DNA from: Umezawaea sp042738955 | Lineage (GTDB): Bacteria > Actinomycetota > Actinomycetes > Mycobacteriales > Pseudonocardiaceae | Length of the DNA stretch: 64,000 nt | Reading direction: 5' to 3' | Assembly (NCBI RefSeq): GCF_042738955.1 | Contig: NZ_JBHYHC010000042.1 | Location: forward strand, 1 to 64,000 | Shown: positions 57,251 through 64,000 of the stretch, one piece after another | Numbering within the stretch: the stretch's first letter is position 1 | Layout of the letters: every line of letters begins with the position of its first letter | The notes under the pieces: generated by a model | The model's database searches: none | Seen by the model: the letters and a program-made list of their open reading frames with translations, nothing else | What the model was told of the DNA's origin: nothing | Program-made: the position numbers and the translations under genes

Positions 57251-57511
57251 AATCACGGTCACGCGGAATAACGGCGTACTCCCTGTTCACGATGTGTTTC
57301 GGGGTGCGTCGCGGGCCGAAAGCCCCTAGTGACGAGTGCTCACGTTAGGTGAATGGTCCTTGCGTCTCGGTTGAATGTTCTCCAAGATTGGCGGGCGGCC
57401 CGCGGGGCCGAGGGGCGAAGCGATGAACTGCCGGGCGAGTTGGTCGCCGGTCCGGCAGGGAGCTAGAGGCGAACCCACCGCCTGGGGAGCAACAGCCTGT
57501 GGAGTTGCGCC

Positions 57512-58009
57512 ATGCGAAGTTTGGGCCCGCGAATGGAAATCGCCGTGGCCACGACCATCCTGGGCGTGGGCGCGGCGGTCGTCGCGGCGATGCACCTGAC
57601 GTGGCCGGAGCCCCAGCTGCCCGCCATGGCGTACTCGGTGAGCGCGGGCGAGGCCGGGGTGTCGGACCTCAAGCCGTTCTCGATCGACGACGTGTCCGGC
57701 GGGGCCGTGGAGCTGACGCCCGGTAGCGAGGGCGTGCGGAAGGTCCGGCTGTCGAACCCGAACGACGTGGACATCATCGTGGTGAAGCTGTCCGCCCTGC
57801 CGGGGACGCCGGTGGACTCCGAGCGCAACAAGGTGGACGGGTGCCCGTCCGGGCTGCTCAGCGTGGCGCCGATGGACACGCCCGTGCTGATCCCGCCCGC
57901 GGGCGAGGTGCAGGTCGAGATGGTGGTGCAGGTGGCGCACGACCTGCCCGCGACGTGCCGTGACCTGGTGTTCCCGCTGACCTACTCGGGGCACGCGACC
58001 AGGGGCTGA
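57512..58009 (+). CDS. Membrane-anchored exported protein of unknown function
   Basis: ATG 57512 has GGAG upstream. The 165 residues include an N-terminal anchor (IAVATTILGVGAAVVAAMHL), then a small beta-rich exported domain (VRLSNPNDVDIIVVKLSAL, PAGEVQVEMVVQVAHDLPA). Two cysteines (DGCPSG and ATCRDL) may form a disulfide. The mature part resembles immunoglobulin-like domains, but I cannot assign a family. The 260 bases upstream (57251-57511) contain nothing recognisable apart from a presumed promoter. It converges with the AlkD-like gene, 4 bases apart. Confidence 0.78.
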   Translation: MRSLGPRMEIAVATTILGVGAAVVAAMHLTWPEPQLPAMAYSVSAGEAGVSDLKPFSIDDVSGGAVELTPGSEGVRKVRLSNPNDVDIIVVKLSALPGTPVDSERNKVDGCPSGLLSVAPMDTPVLIPPAGEVQVEMVVQVAHDLPATCRDLVFPLTYSGHATRG

Positions 58010-58013
58010 CGGC

Positions 58014-58685
58014 TCACCCGAGGTGCTTGAGCGCCTCGCGGCGGGACAACTTTGACAAGGTCGGGTGGTCCTCGACGAACGCCCGCACCCAGCCCGGCTC
58101 GGTCTTCGCGAACTCCCGCAGCGCCCAGCCGATCCCCTTGCGCAGGAAGAAGTCCGGGTCGGCGACGTTCGCCTCGACGCAGTCGGCGAGCAGATCGGTG
58201 TCCGTGGCGGCCTTCGACCCCAGCTGGCAGATGACGGACGTGCGCCTGCGCCAGCGGTCGGTGTCGCGCGACCACACGCGCATCAGCGGGGCGAGGGTGT
58301 CGTGGTCGGCGCGCAGCAGGGGGCCGACGCGGCGGGCCGCGATCTCGTCCACGAAGTCCCACCAGGCGCCGGTGACGACCAGCTCGTCGTAGAGCGGCAT
58401 CAGGTCTGTGTTCTGCCAGCGCGGGTAGGCGCCGGTGAGGTCGAGCGCCAGGTAGCGCTCCTCGCGGAACTCCGCACCGCGCCACAGCTCCAGCACGGTC
58501 GCGACCCAGGTGTCCTTGTCCGGCAGGGGGTGTTCGGCGAACAGCGCCTTCGCCAGCCTGCTCCGCTCCGGCTTGGCCACGCCCCGGAACGGGAGCGCGG
58601 ACTTCATGTAGCGGCGCATGTCCTCGGCCTTCGCGGGGTCCGCGACCCGAGCCAGCCCGGCGCGCGCCGCGCCGACCAGATCCAT
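58014..58685 (-). CDS. DNA alkylation repair protein, AlkD-like HEAT-repeat
   Basis: ATG 58685 gives 223 residues (GTG 58694 is an alternative). Helical HEAT-like repeats contain MRRYMKSALPFRGVAKPERS, ELWRGAEFREERYLALDLTG, VTGAWWDFVDEIAARRVGPL and FLRKGIGWALREFAKTEPGW, matching the AlkD/COG4912 family. Those DNA glycosylases remove alkylated bases (3-methyladenine type) with conserved Trp/Asp, here WWDFVDE. It is divergent from the O-methyltransferase gene across only 37 bases. Confidence 0.93.
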   Translation of the reverse strand: MDLVGAARAGLARVADPAKAEDMRRYMKSALPFRGVAKPERSRLAKALFAEHPLPDKDTWVATVLELWRGAEFREERYLALDLTGAYPRWQNTDLMPLYDELVVTGAWWDFVDEIAARRVGPLLRADHDTLAPLMRVWSRDTDRWRRRTSVICQLGSKAATDTDLLADCVEANVADPDFFLRKGIGWALREFAKTEPGWVRAFVEDHPTLSKLSRREALKHLG

Positions 58686-58710
58686 GCCCGCCACGGTAGG
58701 CGGATCCCGC

Positions 58711-58722
58711 TACTTTGGCGTC
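58711..58722 (+). promoter_or_regulatory. Probable -10 of a leaderless transcript
   Basis: TACTTT at 58711-58716 lies 7 bases before the ATG at 58723. With no ribosome-binding sequence present, a transcript starting at or near the ATG is likely. Confidence 0.5.
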
Positions 58723-59370
58723 ATGGACCTCATCGACCCGCGCGTCAGCGACTACCTGCTGGCCCACTGCACGCCCGCCGACGACCTCCTCCGCCAGTTG
58801 GCCGAGGAGACGCGCGCCGCGACCGGTGGCGCCGCCGGGATGCAGATCTCGCACGACGAGGGCGAGTTCCTCACGATGCTGGTCCGGCTGGTCGGGGCGC
58901 GGCGGGCCGTCGAGGTCGGGGTGTTCACCGGGTACTCGTCGCTCTGCATCGCCCGCGGCCTGCCCGCCGACGGGCACCTGCTGGCGTGCGACGTCAGCGA
59001 GGAGTGGACCTCCATCGCCCGCCGCTACTGGGCACTGGCGGGCGTGGCGGACCGCGTCGAACTGCGCCTGGCCCCGGCCTTGGAAACCCTGCGCTCCCTG
59101 CCCGTGGAACCGGAGGTCGACTTCGCGTTCATCGACGCCGACAAGATCGGCTACCCCGACTACTACGAGGAACTGGTGCCCCGCCTGCGCCCCGGCGGCC
59201 TGATCGTGCTCGACAACGTGCTGCGCGGCGGCGGCGTGCTCGACGAGTCGACGCGGGACGCGAGCGACATCGCGATGCGCCGGATGAACGACATCGTGGT
59301 GACCGACAAGCGAGTCGACTCGGTCATGCTCCCCGTCCGCGACGGCGTCACCCTGGCGCGCAAACGCTGA
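58723..59370 (+). CDS. Class I SAM-dependent O-methyltransferase (caffeoyl-CoA type)
   Basis: The 215-residue protein has the SAM motif AVEVGVFTGYSSLCIARGL, the metal-binding FAFIDADKIGYPDYYEE and LRPGGLIVLDNVLRGGGVLD. These mark the cation-dependent COMT-like family (PF01596), which methylates catechol-type hydroxyls. The substrate is unknown. The gene appears leaderless. A weak hairpin (GACTGTC/GACAGTC, 59372-59399) follows. Confidence 0.93.
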   Translation: MDLIDPRVSDYLLAHCTPADDLLRQLAEETRAATGGAAGMQISHDEGEFLTMLVRLVGARRAVEVGVFTGYSSLCIARGLPADGHLLACDVSEEWTSIARRYWALAGVADRVELRLAPALETLRSLPVEPEVDFAFIDADKIGYPDYYEELVPRLRPGGLIVLDNVLRGGGVLDESTRDASDIAMRRMNDIVVTDKRVDSVMLPVRDGVTLARKR

Positions 59371-59421
59371 AGACTGTCACCAGCATCTTGTAGACAGTCG
59401 ACCGATGACGCCGACGGTCGC

Positions 59422-59453
59422 GTCGGGGTCGTCGGGGTCGTCGGGGTCGTCGG
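59422..59453. repeat. 9-base tandem repeat (GTCGGGGTC)
   Basis: Three exact copies plus a partial fourth. Confidence 0.85.
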
Positions 59454-59582
59454 CGCGGAACCGCACCGCCGTGACCGAGGCGCGGTCGCCGCCCGGCAGC
59501 ACGACGTCGAGCGGCGCGACCGGGTTCACCACCACGGTGGCCCGGTCGACCGGCACCACGCCCGGCTTACCGTCCTCGGCCC

Positions 59583-59618
59583 GCACGGCCCGCACGGCCC
59601 GCACGGCCCGCACGGCCC
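59583..59618. repeat. 9-base tandem repeat (GCACGGCCC)
   Basis: Four exact copies in a row, bordered by partial copies. Confidence 0.88.
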
Positions 59619-59879
59619 GCCACCCGGTGTGGTGCCCGTTCCGTCGGCGCACCCCGGCCACGGCCGTCGACGGGACCACCAGTTCGGCGGTCTCCACGAT
59701 GAGCACGCCCACCACCACAGGCCCCTCACCGCCGTGCCACCAGCGGCAACGCCCGCCGCGCCACCGCGGCCCGTGCGGGCGTCGGTGACGACAGGACCGC
59801 GTCGCCGAAGACGTCACCGGCCAAGGCGGGCGGGGAGGCGGCCGCGAGATCGGCCGCCAACGGGCCGTCGCGGCCACGG

Positions 59880-60077
59880 CTGTGCGGCACCATCACGGTC
59901 CACCCGTACGACCGGTTCTCCGACGTGGCGGTCAGCGCGGACGGCCGGACCCTGGCGACCGGCGGGGCCGACCGCACCATCCGCGTGGGGGACCTCGACC
60001 TGGACCGGGTGGTCGACCGGATCGGCGCGACCGCGTCACCGCCCCTGACCGCAGTCGAGTGGTACTCCCGCCGGTAG
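59880..60077 (+). pseudogene. WD40-repeat C-terminal remnant
   Basis: A plus-strand frame with no start codon reads VSADGRTLATGGADRTIRVG, the unmistakable core of a WD40 blade. It continues to a stop at 60077 after VEWYSRR. Nothing upstream extends the WD40 pattern, so this is a fragment of a lost gene. Large WD40/NB-ARC proteins are common in actinomycetes. Confidence 0.6.
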
Positions 60078-60157
60078 CGCTTCCCCAATCCGGCCGCGAC
60101 GAGCGCGGCCGACTCCTCGTCCAAGGTGTCCAGCGCGGCTTTCACCAGTGCCTCCAC

Positions 60158-60324
60158 GTCTCCCTCTCCAGCCAGTCGCGTCGACCCCGGAACGCAAGGG
60201 TGAACTTCCTCGGGATTCTGTATGCGGTATCACGTCGCCACTGCCCTGACCTGGTCGCGCTGGGTGAGCGAGCAACGTCACCCGGATAGTGGTGCGGATA
60301 AGGGTTGAGTGAGTTTGCAGACCT
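60158..60324. other. Intergenic tract before argC
   Basis: Contains operator-like site k at 60215 and otherwise nothing coding. Confidence 0.5.
60215..60227. promoter_or_regulatory. TTGCATACAGTAT-like motif before argC (site k)
   Basis: ATTCTGTATGCGG on the plus strand, 114 bases before argC. It shares GGATTCTGTATGC with site c. The flank to argC differs from the oxalate promoters, so regulation by the GntR protein is doubtful. Confidence 0.35.
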
Positions 60325-60342
60325 ATGCATAATTATCCGCAT
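60325..60342 (+). promoter_or_regulatory. ARG box (ArgR operator) at the argC start
   Basis: ATGCATAATTATCCGCAT is an imperfect palindrome (ATGC...GCAT around an AT-rich centre) and overlaps the argC start codon. This is the usual position of ARG boxes in actinomycete arg operons, where ArgR with arginine represses. Confidence 0.75.
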
Positions 60343-61363
60343 GACAGTGCGGATCGCGGTCGCTGGAGCCAGCGGGTACGCGGGGGGCGAGGTGCTGCGG
60401 CTCCTGCTCTCCCACCCCGACGTGGAGATCGGTGCGCTGACGGCGGGGGGCAACGCGGGCAGTCCGCTGCTCGCCCACCAGCCGCACCTGCTGCCGCTCG
60501 CCGACCGCGTCCTCCAGGACACCACGCCGGAGGTGCTCGCGGGGCACGACGTGGTCTTCCTCGCCCTTCCCCACGGCAAGTCGGCCGAGCTGGCGGCGCA
60601 ACTGGGTGACGACGTCCTGGTCGTCGACTGCGGCGCGGACCACCGGCTGGTCGACCCGGCGGCGTGGGAGCGCTGGTACGGCGGCGAGCACGCGGGCACC
60701 TGGCCCTACGGCCTGCCCGAACTCCCCGGTCAGCGGGAGAGGCTGGCGGGCGTCAAGCGCGTCGCCGTCCCCGGCTGCTACCCGACCGTGTCGTCCCTCG
60801 CTCTCGCCCCGGCGGTCGCCGCCGGGCTCGTCGAGCCCGAGGTCGTGGTCGTCGCGGTGTCCGGCACGTCCGGCGCGGGCAAGGCCGCGAAGACGAACCT
60901 GCTGGGCTCCGAGGTGATGGGCTCGCTGAGCGCGTACGGCGTCGGCGGCACGCACCGGCACACCCCCGAGATCGTGCAGAACCTCAGCGCCGTCGCCGAC
61001 CGGCCGATCGGGGTGTCGTTCACCCCCGTGCTCGCGCCGCTGCCGCGCGGCATCCTCGCCACCTGCTCGGCCCAGCTGCGCGCCGGGGCCGAGGACGTGC
61101 GCGCGGTCTACGAGAAGGCGTACGCGGACGAGCCGTTCGTGCACCTGCTGCCCGAGGGCTTCTGGCCCACGACCGGCGCGGTGCTCGGCTCGAACGCCGT
61201 GCAGCTCCAGGTCGCGGTGGACCCCGACCTCAACCGGCTGGTCGTCGTGGCGGCCATCGACAACCTGGCCAAGGGCACCGCCGGTGCCGCTGTGCAGTGC
61301 ATGAACCTGGCGCTCGGCCTGCCGGAAACCACCGGCCTGTCCACCGTGGGAGTGGCTCCATGA
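60341..61363 (+). CDS. argC: N-acetyl-gamma-glutamyl-phosphate reductase
   Basis: ATG 60341 starts MTVRIAVAGASGYAGGEVLR, the standard ArgC start, with 340 residues. An upstream ATG at 60305 would lie before the ARG box and is unlikely. The catalytic Cys is in VAVPGCYPTVSSLAL, and other motifs are VSGTSGAGKAAKTNLLGSE and THRHTPEIVQNL. It reduces N-acetylglutamyl phosphate with NADPH, third step of arginine synthesis. There is no clear ribosome site, so the mRNA may be leaderless. Its stop overlaps the argJ ATG. Confidence 0.97.
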   Translation: MTVRIAVAGASGYAGGEVLRLLLSHPDVEIGALTAGGNAGSPLLAHQPHLLPLADRVLQDTTPEVLAGHDVVFLALPHGKSAELAAQLGDDVLVVDCGADHRLVDPAAWERWYGGEHAGTWPYGLPELPGQRERLAGVKRVAVPGCYPTVSSLALAPAVAAGLVEPEVVVVAVSGTSGAGKAAKTNLLGSEVMGSLSAYGVGGTHRHTPEIVQNLSAVADRPIGVSFTPVLAPLPRGILATCSAQLRAGAEDVRAVYEKAYADEPFVHLLPEGFWPTTGAVLGSNAVQLQVAVDPDLNRLVVVAAIDNLAKGTAGAAVQCMNLALGLPETTGLSTVGVAP

Positions 61364-62532
61364 TCCGCGACAAGGGTGTTACCGGTCCGCAGGGCTTCAC
61401 GGCCGCTGGGGTGGCGGCGGGCATCAAGGCGACCGGCGCGCTGGACCTGGCGCTGGTGGTGAACACCGGTCCGCTCGACTCGGCGGCGGGCGTGTTCACC
61501 ACGAACAAGGTCAAGGCCGCGCCCGTGCTGTGGTCGGCGCAGGTGATCAAGGAGCGCAGGCTCGCCGCGGTGGTCCTCAACTCCGGCGGCGCGAACGCGT
61601 GCACCGGCCCCGAGGGCTTCCAGGACACCCACGCCACGGCCGAGAAGGTCGCGGAGGTGCTGGACTGCGGCGCGATCGAGGTCGCCGTCTGCTCCACCGG
61701 CCTGATCGGCGAACGCCTGCCGATGGACGCGGTCAAGTCCGGTGTGGACAGTGCCGCCAAGGCGCTCGACAGCACCGTGGAGGCCGGGTTCAACGCCGCC
61801 ACCGCCGTGCTCACCACGGACTCGCGCGCCAAGCAGTCGTGGGAGGCGCACGCCGACGGCTGGTCGGTCGGCGGGTTCGTGAAGGGCGCGGGCATGCTCG
61901 CCCCGAACATGGCCACCATGCTCTCGGTCATCACCACGGACGCCGTGGTCGACGGCGCGGCGCTGGACGCCGCCCTGCGCGCGGCCACCGGCCGGACGTT
62001 CGACCGCCTCGACGTCGACGGCGGCACGTCCACCAACGACACCGTGCTCGTGCTGGCGTCCGGCGCGTCCGGGGTCACCCCGTCCGCCGAGGACTTCACC
62101 GCGCTGCTCACGGCCGTCGCGGGCGACCTGGTCAAGCAGCTCCAGGGCGACGCCGAGGGCGTGACCAAGGAGGTGTCGATCATCGTCCGGGGCGCCGCGA
62201 CCGAGGCCGAGGCCGTGCTGGTCGGCCGCACGGTCGCCGAGGACAACCTGGTCAAGACCGCGCTCTACGGCTCGGACCCCAACTGGGGCCGCATCGCGAT
62301 GGCGCTGGGCCGCGCGGACGCCGTGATCGACCCGGACAAGCTCGGCATCACGATCAACCGCGCCACCCTGTTCGCCAACGGCACCAAGGCGGAGGACCGC
62401 TCGGCCGCCGACCTGTCCGGCCGCGAGATCGAGATCGTGATCGACCTCAACGTCGGCGACGCGACCGCGACGATCCTCACCACGGACCTCTCGCACGAGT
62501 ACGTCGAAGAGAACAGCGCGTACTCGTCGTGA
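61360..62532 (+). CDS. argJ: Glutamate N-acetyltransferase / amino-acid acetyltransferase
   Basis: ATG 61360 overlaps the argC stop (ATGA). The 390-residue protein self-cleaves before the threonine in LAPNMATMLSVITTDA. The N-terminal part has VTGPQGFTAAGVAAGIK and VFTTNKVKAAPV, and the C-terminal part has YGSDPNWGRIAMALGRA. It transfers acetyl from N-acetylornithine to glutamate, recycling the acetyl group. Its stop overlaps argB. Confidence 0.97.
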   Translation: MIRDKGVTGPQGFTAAGVAAGIKATGALDLALVVNTGPLDSAAGVFTTNKVKAAPVLWSAQVIKERRLAAVVLNSGGANACTGPEGFQDTHATAEKVAEVLDCGAIEVAVCSTGLIGERLPMDAVKSGVDSAAKALDSTVEAGFNAATAVLTTDSRAKQSWEAHADGWSVGGFVKGAGMLAPNMATMLSVITTDAVVDGAALDAALRAATGRTFDRLDVDGGTSTNDTVLVLASGASGVTPSAEDFTALLTAVAGDLVKQLQGDAEGVTKEVSIIVRGAATEAEAVLVGRTVAEDNLVKTALYGSDPNWGRIAMALGRADAVIDPDKLGITINRATLFANGTKAEDRSAADLSGREIEIVIDLNVGDATATILTTDLSHEYVEENSAYSS

Positions 62533-63410
62533 CGGGGACGCCGCAGGAGAAGGCCGCCGTCCTGGTCGAGGCGCTGCCGTGGTTGCAGCGCTTCCGGGGC
62601 GCGGTCGTCGTCGTCAAGTACGGCGGCAACGCCATGATCGACGACCGGCTCAAGCGCGCCTTCGCCGAGGACATGGTGTTCCTCAAGCTCGCGGGCCTGC
62701 ACCCGGTCGTCGTCCACGGCGGCGGCCCGCAGATCGGCGCGATGCTGGCGAGGCTCGGCATCGAGAGCGAGTTCCGCGGCGGCCTGCGGGTCACCACGCC
62801 CGAGGCGATGGACGTCGTCCGCATGGTCCTGGTGGGCCAGGTCGGCCGGGAACTCGTCGGTCTGATCAACGCCCACGGACCGCACGCGGTCGGCATGTCC
62901 GGCGAGGACGCGCACCTGTTCACCGCGAGCCGCCGACCGGCCATCGTGGACGGTCTGCCGGTGGACATCGGCCTGGTGGGCGACATCGTCGACGTGAACC
63001 CGGACGCGGTGCTGGACATCGTGCGCGCGGGCCGGATCCCGGTCGTGTCCTCGGTGGCGCCGGACGTCGACGGCGTGGTGCACAACGTCAACGCGGACAC
63101 GGCGGCGGGCGCGCTCGCCATCGCGTTGAACGCCAAGAAGCTCGTGGTCCTCACCGACGTCGAGGGCCTGTACTCGGACTGGCCGGACCGGTCGTCGCTG
63201 CTGCACCAGGTGAAGGCGGACGACCTGGAGAAGATGCTGCCGCGCCTGGACAGCGGCATGGTCCCGAAGATGGAGGCCTGCCTGCGGGCGGTGCGCGGCG
63301 GGGTCCCGCAGGCGCACGTCATCGACGGCAGGCTGGAGCACTCCGTGCTGCTGGAGGTCTTCACCTCCAGCGGTGTCGGCACGATGGTCATGGGGGACGA
63401 CGAACTGTGA
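62529..63410 (+). CDS. argB: N-acetylglutamate kinase
   Basis: GTG 62529 overlaps the argJ stop (GTGA). The 293-residue amino-acid-kinase fold has VVVVKYGGNAMIDDRLKRAF, HPVVVHGGGPQIGAMLARLG, VNADTAAGALAIALNAKKLV and SGMVPKMEACLRAV. It phosphorylates N-acetylglutamate, normally the arginine-inhibited step. It is coupled to argD through another GTGA. Confidence 0.97.
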   Translation: MTGTPQEKAAVLVEALPWLQRFRGAVVVVKYGGNAMIDDRLKRAFAEDMVFLKLAGLHPVVVHGGGPQIGAMLARLGIESEFRGGLRVTTPEAMDVVRMVLVGQVGRELVGLINAHGPHAVGMSGEDAHLFTASRRPAIVDGLPVDIGLVGDIVDVNPDAVLDIVRAGRIPVVSSVAPDVDGVVHNVNADTAAGALAIALNAKKLVVLTDVEGLYSDWPDRSSLLHQVKADDLEKMLPRLDSGMVPKMEACLRAVRGGVPQAHVIDGRLEHSVLLEVFTSSGVGTMVMGDDEL

Positions 63411-64000
63411 ACGACCAGCAGCGGTGGCAAGCCGCGATGATGAACAACTACGGGACGCCGCAGATCACGCTCGACCGCGGCGAGGGCGCGTTCGTCTGGG
63501 ACACCGACGGCAACCGCTACCTCGACCTGGTGTCGGGCATCGCGGTCAACGCGCTGGGCCACGCGCACCCGGCGGTCGTGGCGGCGGTGACCGAGCAGAT
63601 CGGGAAGCTGTCCCACACCTCGAACTTCTACATCAACCAGCCGTCGCTGACGCTGGCCGAGCGGCTGCTCGAGCTGTCCGGTGTGGACGGTGCGGGCAAG
63701 GTGCTGTTCTGCAACTCCGGCGCCGAGGCCAACGAGACCGCGTTCAAGATCAGCCGTCGGACCGGCCGCACGAAGGTCGTGTCCACCGACGGCGGGTTCC
63801 ACGGCCGCACGATGGGCGCGCTCGCGCTCACCGGCCAGCCGCCGAAGCGGACCCCGTTCGAGCCGCTCGTCCCCGGCGTCACGCACATCCCGTTCGGCGA
63901 CGTCGCCGCGCTGGAGGCCGCGATCGACGACGAGACCGCCGCGTTCATCGTCGAGCCGATCCAGGGCGAGAACGGCGTCGTGGTCCCGCCCGAGGGGTAC
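63407..64000 (+). CDS. argD: Acetylornithine aminotransferase (partial, runs off the window)
   Basis: GTG 63407 overlaps the argB stop. The first 198 codons begin MNDQQRWQAAMMNNYGTPQI and include FVWDTDGNRYLDLVSGIAVN, FCNSGAEANETAFKISRR (PLP phosphate region) and GFHGRTMGALALTG. The PLP lysine lies beyond the window. It makes N-acetylornithine in the arginine pathway. The window ends inside the gene. Confidence 0.96.
   Translation, partial: MNDQQRWQAAMMNNYGTPQITLDRGEGAFVWDTDGNRYLDLVSGIAVNALGHAHPAVVAAVTEQIGKLSHTSNFYINQPSLTLAERLLELSGVDGAGKVLFCNSGAEANETAFKISRRTGRTKVVSTDGGFHGRTMGALALTGQPPKRTPFEPLVPGVTHIPFGDVAALEAAIDDETAAFIVEPIQGENGVVVPPEGY

Larger units (their letters stand above)
59377..60157 (-). 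pseudogene. Decayed minus-strand gene with internal repeats
   Basis: A frame begins MEALVKAALDTLDEESAALV at ATG 60157. Plausible coding follows near 59800 (LAADLAAASPPALAGDVFGD, SSPTPARAAVARRALPLVAR), and it stops at 59726. In another frame, GPVVVGVLIVETAELVVPST and NPVAPLDVVLPGGDRAS continue to 59377. A frameshift near 59730 would join them. Two 9-base repeat runs (encoding RAVRAVRAV and PDDPDDPDD) have expanded inside it. The middle is occupied on the other strand by a WD40-like remnant. I do not recognise the protein and treat the region as decayed. Confidence 0.45.

Noticed and set aside
53579..57262. 1227-codon minus-strand frame opposite pheST
   Set aside because: Shadow of pheS and pheT, which are unmistakable on the plus strand.

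Overview
The window is high-GC actinomycete DNA. Supporting signs are frequent GTG/TTG starts, four-base start/stop overlaps (ATGA, GTGA, TTGA), a DUF1844 gene beside infC-rpmI-rplT, a pheST pair, and an argC-argJ-argB-argD operon with an ARG-box-like palindrome at its start. Gene content fits a Pseudonocardiaceae-type organism (Saccharothrix, Lentzea or Actinosynnema relatives). That placement is an inference, since there is no rRNA in the window.

Layout. 1-5.9 kb: a short palindromic element, a superinfection-immunity-like membrane protein, an OLD-family ATPase, an SRPBCC protein, an NCS2 nucleobase permease and a three-repeat lipoprotein. 5.9-13.9 kb: a RhiA-like gene pair, then a D-amino-acid catabolic locus (D-serine/D-threonine dehydratase-like enzyme, D-aminoacylase, GntP permease, PfkB kinase, IclR regulator, RidA) built around a perfect palindrome at 11668-11686. 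13.9-18.8 kb: an XRE/NB-ARC/TPR regulator, a membrane protein and 1.5 kb of degenerate tandem repeats with a second copy of the palindromic element. 18.5-26.3 kb: DUF1844, infC-rpmI-rplT behind an attenuator-like leader, an rRNA methyltransferase, and an HSP90-like/TPR/lipoprotein operon.

26.3-53.5 kb is the main accessory region, a large oxalate/formate cluster. It encodes an OFA-type transporter, formyl-CoA transferase, a ThDP enzyme in the oxalyl-CoA decarboxylase position, an ADP-forming acyl-CoA synthetase, SucCD, an Nramp-like transporter, a TerC protein, a ketopantoate-reductase homologue that may be an oxalyl-CoA reductase, an NAD-linked Mo formate dehydrogenase, its maturation genes fdhD and moeA, an aldehyde dehydrogenase, an acyl-CoA dehydrogenase-like protein and a GntR/FCD regulator. 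A recurring motif close to TTGCATACAGTAT lies in front of the transporter, the ThDP enzyme (facing sucC), the regulator itself, the reductase and the formate dehydrogenase, so these genes look like one regulon. The likely flow is oxalate to oxalyl-CoA, then either formyl-CoA, formate, CO2 and NADH (energy), or glyoxylate (carbon).

The oddest features are in that cluster. The formate dehydrogenase alpha chain is split into two genes in permuted order. The moeA gene carries about 1.1 kb of in-frame repetitive DNA. Several degenerate minisatellite arrays lie just downstream of a copy of the same CTGTATGCA motif. 53.6-64 kb returns to core genes: pheS, pheT, a small anchored protein, an AlkD-like protein, an O-methyltransferase, a decayed patch with a WD40 remnant, and argC, argJ, argB and the first part of argD.
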